NCBI GenBank assembly: GCA_900541195.1
Contig: UQIY01000041.1
Span: forward strand, 1-19,727
Length of the DNA: 19,727 nt
Direction of reading: 5' to 3'
From: an uncultured Collinsella sp.
Lineage (GTDB): Bacteria > Actinomycetota > Coriobacteriia > Coriobacteriales > Coriobacteriaceae
The notes under the pieces are model-generated. The model was not told where the DNA came from. It searched no databases and saw nothing but the letters and a program-made list of their open reading frames with translations. Made by a program: the position numbers and the translations under genes. How positions within the stretch are numbered: position 1 is the stretch's first letter; every line of letters begins with the position of its first letter. Below are positions 1 to 5,692 of this stretch, one piece after another.

Positions 1-49
1 ACGAGATAGGCTCCGGTCTCGTGGGCTCGGAGATGTGTATAAGAGACAG
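1..49 (+). other. Illumina P7/Nextera i7 adapter remnant (non-genomic)
   Basis: Bases 1-7 (ACGAGAT) match the 3' end of the Illumina P7 oligo. Bases 8-15 (AGGCTCCG) sit where the 8-base i7 index belongs. Bases 16-30 are the Nextera read-2 sequence, and 31-49 (AGATGTGTATAAGAGACAG) are the Tn5 mosaic end. The order P7 end, index, read-2 primer, mosaic end is that of a tagmentation library molecule, so this is untrimmed adapter. Genomic sequence starts at about base 50. Any ORF or site called across 1-49 is artefactual. Confidence 0.97.
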
Positions 50-63
50 GAGCATATGTTCGA

Positions 64-83
64 AAACACAATATGTTGTGTTT
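64..83. promoter_or_regulatory. AT-rich perfect palindrome, operator-like
   Basis: Arms AAACACAA (64-71) and TTGTGTTT (76-83) are perfectly complementary around TATG. The size and symmetry resemble a dimeric repressor operator. It lies 5 bp from a strong bidirectional hairpin, and the gene it would serve would be off the left contig end. The regulator is not identifiable. Confidence 0.35.
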
Positions 84-88
84 ACAGC

Positions 89-122
89 AAAGGCGGGATG
101 CCACCTGTGGCACCCCGCCTTT
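89..122. terminator. Hairpin terminator, probably bidirectional
   Basis: The stem is 89-103 paired with 108-122, with one A.C mismatch: AAAGGCGGG pairs with CCCGCCTTT, then TGCCA with TGGCA, around a CCTG loop. Both outer ends are A/T (AAA on the left, TTT on the right), so either strand would end in a short U run. No complete gene reads into it from the left in this window. Confidence 0.6.
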
Positions 123-131
123 CAACCTCAA

Positions 132-159
132 CCTTCAAGTTGACCTTGAGGCGTTTTTT
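132..159 (+). terminator. Possible plus-strand intrinsic terminator
   Basis: CCTTCAAG (132-139) pairs with CTTGAGG (145-151), with one bulged T, around a TTGAC loop. CG and six T residues (154-159) follow. The geometry is that of a short intrinsic terminator for a transcript entering from the left contig end. The stem is weak (7 bp), hence low confidence. Confidence 0.4.
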
Positions 160-239
160 GCGTCCTTTTACATGGCGTTCACATCGCCCCCAAACTCCCC
201 CACCCAAGGCACGTGCGGCCCACCACCGCGACGACAAGT

Positions 240-313
240 GGCGAAAAATGGGACGGGCCCCAGATTGCCCATGCGCGCGCAAAAGCACGCCGCAGCAATC
301 TGGGGCCCGTCCC
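240..313 (-). terminator. Intrinsic terminator of pyrG-xerD with a 19-bp stem
   Basis: Arms 250-268 and 295-313 are perfectly complementary over 19 bp (minus-strand RNA starts GGGACGGGCCCC). The 26-nt loop is itself GC-rich and can pair internally. Read on the minus strand, the stem is followed by CATTTTTCG, giving a U tract. It starts 34 nt after the xerD stop codon, so it ends the pyrG-xerD transcript. Confidence 0.8.
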
Positions 314-346
314 CAAATACCTATAAATATGCAGGCCAGCGATGTG

Positions 347-1288
347 TTAACGATGCGCCAGCGGATGCGCCGCCAGATAGACCTCGGTCAGTTGCGTGCG
401 GTCGACATGCGTGTAGACCTGCGTGGTCGAAATATCGGCATGGCCCAAAATCTCCTGCAGCACACGCAGGTCGGCACCGCCCGCGAGCATGTGGGTGGCA
501 AAGGAGTGGCGCAAGGTATGGGGATGGAGCCCCACCAGCCCCACCTGACGCCCATACCGCTCGCATATCGCATGCACGGCCTGGCGCGACAGACGGCGGC
601 CGTTCTTATTTAAAAAGACCGCCGAGGTCTCGGTTCCGCGGGCATGGGCCGCCAAGCGAGAACGCCCCTCAGTTACATAGAGCGTCAGAGCTCGCGCCGC
701 GCTTCCCACCAGCGGTGACAGGCGTTCCTTTGAGCCCTTACCGCGAACGAGCACAAAGCCATCGTCGATATGGATATCGCCCACATCGAGCCCCACCAAC
801 TCGCTCACACGTAAACCGCATCCGTAGAGCACTTCCAAGATGGCATGGTCGCGCAAGCCCATCTCGCCCTCGGGGAAGTCTTGATCGAGCAGCGCCGAGA
901 CATCCTCCACCGATAGATACTCCGGCAAACGCTCAGCCTTTTTAGGCAGGCGCAACGCCGCCGTTGGATTTTGGGCCACAGCCCCATCGCGCACCAAAAA
1001 GGCATGCAGGCCCTTCACGGCCGCAAGCGCACGCTCCACCGAGGCATCGGAATAGCCCCCATCGCGACGGTCGGCAACAAAGCCCTCCACGACCTGACGG
1101 GTCACCTCTTCAAAAGACACAATACCCGCCCGCTCCAGATAGGCGCAGTACGTCGTCAGGTCACGACGATAGGCCGCAATCGTGTTGCGCGCCAAACCCC
1201 GCTCGACCGCGAGGTAATCGAGATACTCCCCCGCCGCCACGGCGAGCGACGAGGGAGTAGCTTCGGTATGTTCCTTATTCGCCGGCAC
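347..1288 (-). CDS. xerD: Tyrosine recombinase XerD
   Basis: Site-specific tyrosine recombinase that resolves chromosome dimers at dif together with XerC. The 313-aa product has the usual family length. An N-terminal SAM-like core-binding domain covers about residues 15-105 (EYLDYLAVERGLARNTIAAY region) and the catalytic domain about 120-313. All active-site residues are visible: R160 (CGLRVSEL), K184 (RGKGSKER), H257 and R260 (HTLRH), H283 (LGHADIS) and nucleophile Y292 (QVYTHV). The ending AAHPLAHR resembles the XerD HPRA tail more than XerC, and xerD behind pyrG is a familiar actinobacterial order. The start is GTG at 1288, 2 nt after the pyrG stop; the longer ATG-initiated frame (from 1441) would overlap pyrG by about 150 bp and adds non-family residues. 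No strong Shine-Dalgarno is seen, consistent with translational coupling to pyrG. Confidence 0.93.
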   Translation of the reverse strand: MPANKEHTEATPSSLAVAAGEYLDYLAVERGLARNTIAAYRRDLTTYCAYLERAGIVSFEEVTRQVVEGFVADRRDGGYSDASVERALAAVKGLHAFLVRDGAVAQNPTAALRLPKKAERLPEYLSVEDVSALLDQDFPEGEMGLRDHAILEVLYGCGLRVSELVGLDVGDIHIDDGFVLVRGKGSKERLSPLVGSAARALTLYVTEGRSRLAAHARGTETSAVFLNKNGRRLSRQAVHAICERYGRQVGLVGLHPHTLRHSFATHMLAGGADLRVLQEILGHADISTTQVYTHVDRTQLTEVYLAAHPLAHR

Positions 1289-1290
1289 CC

Positions 1291-2952
1291 TTAGTCCGTA
1301 GCGAGGTTCATGGGCGTCACCTGCAGACGGTCGACACCCTCGTGCTGGCCGATCGAAGCGCGCACGAACTCGCGGAACAGCGGCTGCGGGTTGGTCGGGC
1401 GGCTCTTGAACTCGGGATGAGCCTGGGTTGCCACATACCACGGATGCACGTCGCGCGGCAGCTCGACCATCTCGACCAGGCGCTCGTCGGGCGACAGACC
1501 CGAGATAACCAAACCGGCGTCCTCGAGCTGGTCACGGAAGGCGTTGTTGAACTCAAAGCGGTGACGGTGACGCTCGTAGACGAGCTCCTCGCCATATGCC
1601 TCGCGAGCAAGGGTATCGGCGGCGAGCTTGCACGGATAGGCGCCCAGGCGCATGGTGCCGCCCTTCTCGGTCACGTCCTCCTGCGAGCTCATCAGATCGA
1701 TGACGCTAAACGGGCCGTCCGGATCGAACTCGGAGGAGCTGGCGCCGGCAAGGCCGACGACGTTGCGGGCGAACTCGCACACGGCCACCTGCATACCCAG
1801 GCAAATGCCCAGATACGGAATCTTGTGCTCACGGGCAAACTCGGCCGCGAGGATCTTGCCCTCCAGGGCGCGCTTGCCAAAGCCGCCGGGGACCAGGATG
1901 CCCGAGGCGTCGCCCAAAACCTCGGAGACATTCTGCTCGTCGAGGCTCTCGCCGTCGACCAGCTGGACGTCCACATGGCGATCGTAGAAGACGCCCGCAT
2001 GGTGCAGGGCCTCGATAACCGACAGGTACGCATCGGGCAGCTGCGTGTACTTACCCACGACGGCGATCTTCACCTTGTCGGCGTGATGGTTGGCGTGATT
2101 CTGTTTGCGCAGGAACTCGTTCCACTCGCTCATGTCGCGCTCACGCGGATCCAGACCCAGGCGTTCGCAAATGCGCAGGTCAAAGTCCTGCTCGGCAAGC
2201 AGCTGCGGAACATCGTAAATGCTCGCGCAGTCCTCGTTGGTAAAGACGCAATCGGTGTCGACGTCGCAGAAGCTTGCGATCTTTCCGCGGATAGCGTCAT
2301 CGATATGGTGGTCGGAGCGCAGCACGATGATATCGGGCTGGATGCCAAAGCTGCGGAGCTCCTTGACGGAATGCTGCGTGGGCTTGGTCTTGACCTCGTG
2401 GGCGGCGGCGATATAGGGAACGAGCGACACGTGGATGTAGCAGACGTTCTCGGGGCCGGCCTCCTTGCGGTACTGGCGGATGGCCTCGACAAACGGCTGC
2501 GACTCGATGTCGCCGATCGTGCCGCCCAGCTCGGTGATGACTACATCGGAGCCGGTCTGCTCCTCGATGCGGCGGAACTTGTCCTTAATGGCATTGGTGA
2601 CGTGAGGAATCACCTGCACGGTACCGCCCAAAAAGTCGCCGCGACGCTCGCGGGCGATCAAGCTCTTATAGATGGCGCCGGTCGTAAAGTTGGAATCGCG
2701 GGTCAGGTTCTCATCAATAAAGCGCTCGTAATGACCCAGGTCCAGGTCGGACTCGTAACCATCCTCGGTAACGAAGACCTCACCATGCTGGAACGGGCTC
2801 ATGGTACCGGGGTCGACGTTCAGATACGGGTCGGCCTTCTGCATCGTTACTTTGTAGCCACGCGACTTGAGCAGACGGCCCAGCGAGGCCGCGGTGATAC
2901 CCTTGCCCAGGGACGAAACCACGCCACCGGTTACGAACACATGCTTGGTCAT
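1291..2952 (-). CDS. pyrG: CTP synthase (glutamine-hydrolysing)
   Basis: Converts UTP, ATP and glutamine to CTP in cytosolic pyrimidine synthesis. At 553 aa it is close to the 545 aa of E. coli PyrG. The N-terminal amidoligase domain (about 1-270) begins with FVTGGVVSSLGKG, including the P-loop-like SSLGKGIT (13-20), followed by QKADPYLNVDPGTM. The class-I glutamine amidotransferase domain (about 293-535) has nucleophile C384 in LGICLGMQ, the oxyanion region PGGFGKR (355-361) and the catalytic pair H512/E514 in AHPEFKSRP. The start ATG at 2952 has a weak AGG about 10 nt upstream. It heads a pyrG-xerD transcript whose terminator lies at 240-313. Every key residue is present. Confidence 0.98.
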   Translation of the reverse strand: MTKHVFVTGGVVSSLGKGITAASLGRLLKSRGYKVTMQKADPYLNVDPGTMSPFQHGEVFVTEDGYESDLDLGHYERFIDENLTRDSNFTTGAIYKSLIARERRGDFLGGTVQVIPHVTNAIKDKFRRIEEQTGSDVVITELGGTIGDIESQPFVEAIRQYRKEAGPENVCYIHVSLVPYIAAAHEVKTKPTQHSVKELRSFGIQPDIIVLRSDHHIDDAIRGKIASFCDVDTDCVFTNEDCASIYDVPQLLAEQDFDLRICERLGLDPRERDMSEWNEFLRKQNHANHHADKVKIAVVGKYTQLPDAYLSVIEALHHAGVFYDRHVDVQLVDGESLDEQNVSEVLGDASGILVPGGFGKRALEGKILAAEFAREHKIPYLGICLGMQVAVCEFARNVVGLAGASSSEFDPDGPFSVIDLMSSQEDVTEKGGTMRLGAYPCKLAADTLAREAYGEELVYERHRHRFEFNNAFRDQLEDAGLVISGLSPDERLVEMVELPRDVHPWYVATQAHPEFKSRPTNPQPLFREFVRASIGQHEGVDRLQVTPMNLATD

Positions 2953-2984
2953 ATTGAGTTACCTGCGCTTCCCGTAGAAGTTGT

Positions 2985-2993
2985 TTATCCACA
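2985..2993 (+). promoter_or_regulatory. Consensus DnaA box upstream of pyrG
   Basis: TTATCCACA is a 9/9 match to the high-affinity DnaA box. It lies 32 bp upstream of the pyrG start codon, inside the probable 5' leader. A single box does not make an origin; a DnaA regulatory input to nucleotide synthesis is possible but unproven. Confidence 0.4.
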
Positions 2994-3010
2994 TCTTACG
3001 GGTCTTCATT

Positions 3011-3039
3011 GTAATACTCGCGCCGCGGACCGTTCGCAA
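3011..3039 (-). promoter_or_regulatory. Possible pyrG promoter
   Basis: On the minus strand, TTGCGA (-35, 3034-3039) and TATTAC (-10, 3011-3016) are 17 bp apart, each about 4/6 to the sigma70 consensus. Position fits a leader of about 50 nt for pyrG. An alternative -10, TACAAT, overlaps it 3 bp downstream. Confidence 0.35.
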
Positions 3040-3072
3040 TTTTTCTCGCGTGCGATTGCATTTCTCAATCTT

Positions 3073-3106
3073 GAAACAAAACGCCGCCCGGTTTCCCAGG
3101 CGGCGT
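3073..3106 (-). terminator. Intrinsic terminator of the winged-helix gene
   Basis: ACGCCGCC (3081-3088) pairs with GGCGGCGT (3099-3106) around a 10-nt loop. On the minus strand the stem is followed by TTTGTTTC. It begins 24 nt after the stop codon of the winged-helix gene and separates it from pyrG. Confidence 0.8.
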
Positions 3107-3130
3107 CGCTATGGCAAGGGTTACATGCTG

Positions 3131-3469
3131 CTATCGATCAGCAACCTCGTTCTCAAGCATTTCTTGAACGAGCATGCCGGTACGGACGCCCTCAAGATAC
3201 CACTCGCCACGTTCGGTGAGGCAAATGCCATTTGCAAGCTGACCGCCGTCGTCGCTATAACGCGAGACGACATCAATCATGCCTTTGGAATCCAAGCGAT
3301 CGATTGCGGCGCGGGCACGATACGGCGAAACCCCCACGCGCTCGGCAAGCGTTTTGCGCGAGAAACTATACGGCCCGCCATTGTCTTTGGTTTGCTGGTC
3401 GATCTCCATCAACACCAGCACCTCGACACGCTTCATATCGTTGACACTCGCACGACCCTTGCCCGCCAT
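3131..3469 (-). CDS. Small winged-helix DNA-binding protein
   Basis: A 112-aa protein, probably a transcriptional regulator; its target is unknown. The first 30 residues form a basic segment and helix (RASVNDMKRVEVLVLMEID). A helix-turn-helix follows at about 36-62 (FSRKTLAERVGVSPYRARAA), then the hydrophobic turn KGMIDVVSRYSDDGGQ, which looks like the wing (about 62-80), and a C-terminal helix of LTERGEWYLEG type, as in MarR/PadR-like dimers. The start is ATG at 3469, chosen because GAGGAGG lies 5 nt upstream; an in-frame start 54 nt further upstream lacks this. It is monocistronic: its own terminator follows at 3073-3106. A minus-strand TACAAT at 3587-3592 could be its -10. The family is not recognised beyond the fold. 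Confidence 0.8.
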   Translation of the reverse strand: MAGKGRASVNDMKRVEVLVLMEIDQQTKDNGGPYSFSRKTLAERVGVSPYRARAAIDRLDSKGMIDVVSRYSDDGGQLANGICLTERGEWYLEGVRTGMLVQEMLENEVADR

Positions 3470-3523
3470 AGCAGCCTCCTCAAACCGAGCACGAGCATCT
3501 AACGCGCCGTGCGCGACCGACAC

Positions 3524-3658
3524 ACCTCACGATGGCAGGTAATATCCATCATGCGGCATCCCGCTAAGGATGAAACAGTTACGGTTATTGTATACCGCTC
3601 AAATTGTCTCTAGGCAGGTAAACAGCTATTTTTCGCCGAAATAGGCGCTTTATTGATC
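3524..3658. other. Gap between the winged-helix and DUF1846 genes
   Basis: Non-coding. It holds a possible minus-strand -10 (TACAAT, 3587-3592) for the winged-helix gene and a short CGCC/GGCG inverted repeat at about 3630-3645. The DUF1846 terminator flanks it at 3659-3691. I see no RNA gene. Confidence 0.5.
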
Positions 3659-3691
3659 AAAAAGCCGTACCGGGCGCTAACCCGATACGGC
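3659..3691 (-). terminator. Intrinsic terminator of the DUF1846 gene
   Basis: The stem pairs 3664-3674 with 3681-3691 (GCCGTA/TACGGC, one C.A mismatch, CGGG/CCCG) around a CGCTAA loop. On the minus strand it is followed directly by TTTTT. It starts 34 nt after the stop codon. Confidence 0.85.
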
Positions 3692-3725
3692 CAAAATGCA
3701 ATGCAATTACCGCGGTGCTTCAAAC

Positions 3726-5207
3726 TTAGCGATGGAAGAAACCGCGGCGCTCAAACTTGGGCTCGCAGCACACGTTGATACCCAGTTTGCGCAGCACCGT
3801 CTCGTCCGTCGGCGAGATAATCACGCTAAAGAAGGCATCGCAGCCGCGCAGCTGCTCCAGGCCCGAAAGGACGCGAGCGGCCGTCTCACTCGTGGCCGAG
3901 GTGATCGATAGCGCCATAAGCGTCTCGTCGGTGTGGAGGCGCGGGTTTTTGCTGCCCAGGAAATGCGTCTTGAGCTTGCTGATGGGCTCGATCGCCTCAT
4001 CGCTAATGACCTCGAGCTCAAGGTCGACGCCCGAGACATGCTTGAGGGCGTTCATAATGAGCGAACTTGCGGCGCCCAGGCGCGTGGAGGTCTTACCGGT
4101 CACCACGGAGCCATCGGGCATGACCATGGCACCCACGGGACCACCCGTCAGCTGCTCCCTGGTGAGGGCCGCCGAGCGCGCCGGTGAGTAGTTCTTATCG
4201 ATGCCGGCTTTCTTCATAATAATCTTGAGACGGTCGACTTGCTCATCGCCCACGCCGGTACGGCGCACATTTTCGACCGCGGTAAAGTAACGGCGGACGA
4301 TCTCCATCTTGGAAGCGTCGCGGCAGGCATCGTCATCGGTGACGGCAAAGCCGACCATATTGACGCCCATGTCCGTAGGACTCTGGTAGGGACTCTTGCC
4401 CAGGATCTTTTCCATCAGGGCACGGACCACCGGGAAGGCCTCGACGTCGCGGTTGTAGTTGACCGTGGTCTTGTTGTAGGCCTCAAGGTGGAACGAATCG
4501 ATGATATTGGCGTCGTCGAGGTCAGCCGTGGCGGCCTCGTAGGCAATATTGACCGGATGCGTCAGAGGAAGATTCCAGACAGGGAAGGTCTCGAACTTGG
4601 CATAGCCGGCGGCCGTGCCATGCTTGTGCTCGTGATAGAGCTGAGACAGGCAGGTGGCAAGCTTGCCCGAGCCAGGACCGGGGGCAGTGACCACGACGAG
4701 CGGTCGGGTGGTCTCGACAAACTCGTTCTTGCCGTAGCCATCGTCGGACACGATCAGATCGACGTCGTGCGGATACCCCTCGATGGGATAGTGCAGCTTG
4801 GCGGGAATACCGAGCGCGTTCAGGCGGTTGCGGAACACATCGGCAGCGGGCTGGCCGGCGTACTGGGTGATGACCACAGCCGCGACAGCAAAGCCGTTGC
4901 CGCGGAACAGGTCAACCAGGCGCAGCACATCCTCGTCATAGGTAATGCCGAGGTCACCACGAGCCTTGTTTTTCTCGATGTGGTTCGCGTTGATCGCGAT
5001 GATAACCTCGACATCGTCGGCGATGCTCTTGAGCATGCGGAACTTGCTGTCCGGTTCAAAACCCGGCAGCACGCGGCTCGCATGATAGTCATCGAACAGC
5101 TTACCGCCAAACTCCAAATAGAGCTTGCCACCAAACTGCGAGATGCGCTCCTTAATGCGAGCAGCCTGCAGCTCGATATACTTCGCGTTGTCGAAACCCT
5201 GGCGCAT
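3726..5207 (-). CDS. DUF1846 family protein
   Basis: A 493-aa cytosolic protein of the DUF1846 family, which has conserved length (about 500 aa) and, to my knowledge, no firmly assigned biochemical role. Recognisable parts are the start FDNAKYIELQAARIKERI, GGKLYLEFGGKLFDDYHASR (27-45), ANHIEKNKARGDLGITYDEDV (74-94), and a glycine-rich APGPGSGKLAT (175-185) that resembles a nucleotide-binding loop. VWNLPLTHPVN and the LEAYNKTTVNYNRD segment follow. There is no signal peptide or membrane segment. The start is ATG at 5207, which has GGGAG 6 nt upstream; an in-frame ATG 24 nt earlier has no ribosome site. It appears monocistronic, with a perfect TATAAT (-10) at 5247-5252 and a terminator at 3659-3691. 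Confidence 0.92.
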   Translation of the reverse strand: MRQGFDNAKYIELQAARIKERISQFGGKLYLEFGGKLFDDYHASRVLPGFEPDSKFRMLKSIADDVEVIIAINANHIEKNKARGDLGITYDEDVLRLVDLFRGNGFAVAAVVITQYAGQPAADVFRNRLNALGIPAKLHYPIEGYPHDVDLIVSDDGYGKNEFVETTRPLVVVTAPGPGSGKLATCLSQLYHEHKHGTAAGYAKFETFPVWNLPLTHPVNIAYEAATADLDDANIIDSFHLEAYNKTTVNYNRDVEAFPVVRALMEKILGKSPYQSPTDMGVNMVGFAVTDDDACRDASKMEIVRRYFTAVENVRRTGVGDEQVDRLKIIMKKAGIDKNYSPARSAALTREQLTGGPVGAMVMPDGSVVTGKTSTRLGAASSLIMNALKHVSGVDLELEVISDEAIEPISKLKTHFLGSKNPRLHTDETLMALSITSATSETAARVLSGLEQLRGCDAFFSVIISPTDETVLRKLGINVCCEPKFERRGFFHR

Positions 5208-5246
5208 ATATGGCTCCCGTCCCGTTTCCATTTAATGTTCTAGGCG

Positions 5247-5252
5247 ATTATA
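5247..5252 (-). promoter_or_regulatory. -10 element of the DUF1846 gene
   Basis: A perfect TATAAT on the minus strand, 40 bp upstream of the chosen start codon. No good -35 hexamer is visible 16-18 bp further up; the region is G-rich. Confidence 0.45.
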
Positions 5253-5290
5253 ACGGAGCCCGCCCTCCCCGATACCCAGACCATCAACAG

Positions 5291-5376
5291 GCACCAACCA
5301 AACATCCGTCAAACCTCTTGTCGGACATATTTGGTGCAAACTAACCTGACCCCATTGCACCGCCCCATAACACCAA
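5291..5376. repeat. REP-like cluster of GCACCAA/TTGGTGC inverted repeats
   Basis: GCACCAA (5291-5297) can pair with TTGGTGC (5331-5337), with TCCG/CGGA nested inside. The overlapping GGTGCAA (5333-5339) can instead pair with TTGCACC (5355-5361), so the two folds exclude each other. Another CACCAA is at 5371-5376. The minus strand of 5342-5354 reads GGGGTCAGGTTAG, a type of string I associate with the ends of REP-associated (IS200-like) transposase elements. No transposase ORF is present, so this would be an orphan palindromic repeat. Confidence 0.4.
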
Positions 5377-5412
5377 CAATGGCAGCGCCGCAGGTGGAGC
5401 AAAAGTCAGCGA

Positions 5413-5510
5413 AAGCCCGCCAGAGCGAGCAAGGTGACGTGAAAGAGGAGGGCATAGGCCTTTTGGCCATGCCCGACGATTGAACGTCAGATTGCCGCTC
5501 TGGCGGGCTT
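5413..5510. ncRNA. 98-nt nested stem-loop, candidate structured RNA
   Basis: Three coaxial stems: 5413-5427 with 5496-5510 (15 bp, perfect), 5435-5440 with 5484-5489 (TGACGT/ACGTCA), and GGGCAT-A-GGCC (5450-5460) with GGCC-ATGCCC (5465-5474) around a TTTT loop. The intervening loops are purine-rich. The strand is unclear: on the minus strand the stem is followed by TCGCTGACTTTTG, a poor U tract. It lies 3' of the transporter gene and 5' of the DUF1846 gene. It may be an unstudied RNA or a large 3'-end hairpin. Confidence 0.4.
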
Positions 5511-5523
5511 GCAGCGTCGAGTG

Positions 5524-5692
5524 GTTCCGGCGTTTGGTAAAACGCCGGAACACAAGAGCGCCCCCTCCCGCGCACGGAACGGAAGGGGGCTAAAGGTAGG
5601 AGTCTACCGGTGGGTTTACCCCGCCGGACAGACGATGACCAGGTGATCCTCTACAGGATCGTCAAGGTTTCCGTGGGGTACCCGTTGGGTAC
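5524..5692. other. Tandem hairpin array downstream of the transporter gene
   Basis: Five consecutive hairpins: 5524-5535/5540-5551 (12 bp, GGTA loop); GCCCCCT 5560-5566/AGGGGGC 5584-5590; CCGGTGGG 5607-5614/CCCGCCGG 5620-5627 (one U.G pair); TGAC plus GATCCT (5636-5639, 5645-5650) with AGGATCGTCA (5655-5664); and GTACCC 5678-5683/GGGTAC 5687-5692. The last arm abuts the transporter stop codon. None has a proper U tract on either strand, so simple termination does not explain them. Confidence 0.45.

Noticed and set aside
1289..1441. N-terminal extension of xerD from ATG 1441
   Set aside because: It would overlap the conserved C-terminus of pyrG by about 150 bp and encodes an Arg/Pro-rich non-family sequence; GTG at 1288 gives the usual length.
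1342..3219. 625-codon plus-strand frame opposite pyrG
   Set aside because: Antisense shadow of pyrG with no family resemblance and no ribosome site.
3650..3662. FNR-like TTGATCAA at the DUF1846 3' end
   Set aside because: It lacks the four-base spacer of an FNR site and lies in the U tract of a terminator, not at a promoter.
4239..5243. 334-codon plus-strand frame opposite the DUF1846 gene
   Set aside because: Antisense to a conserved protein; biased composition.
5309..5575. Short minus-strand ORFs (88 and 70 codons) in the hairpin region
   Set aside because: They run through perfect inverted repeats, have no ribosome site and no recognisable domain.
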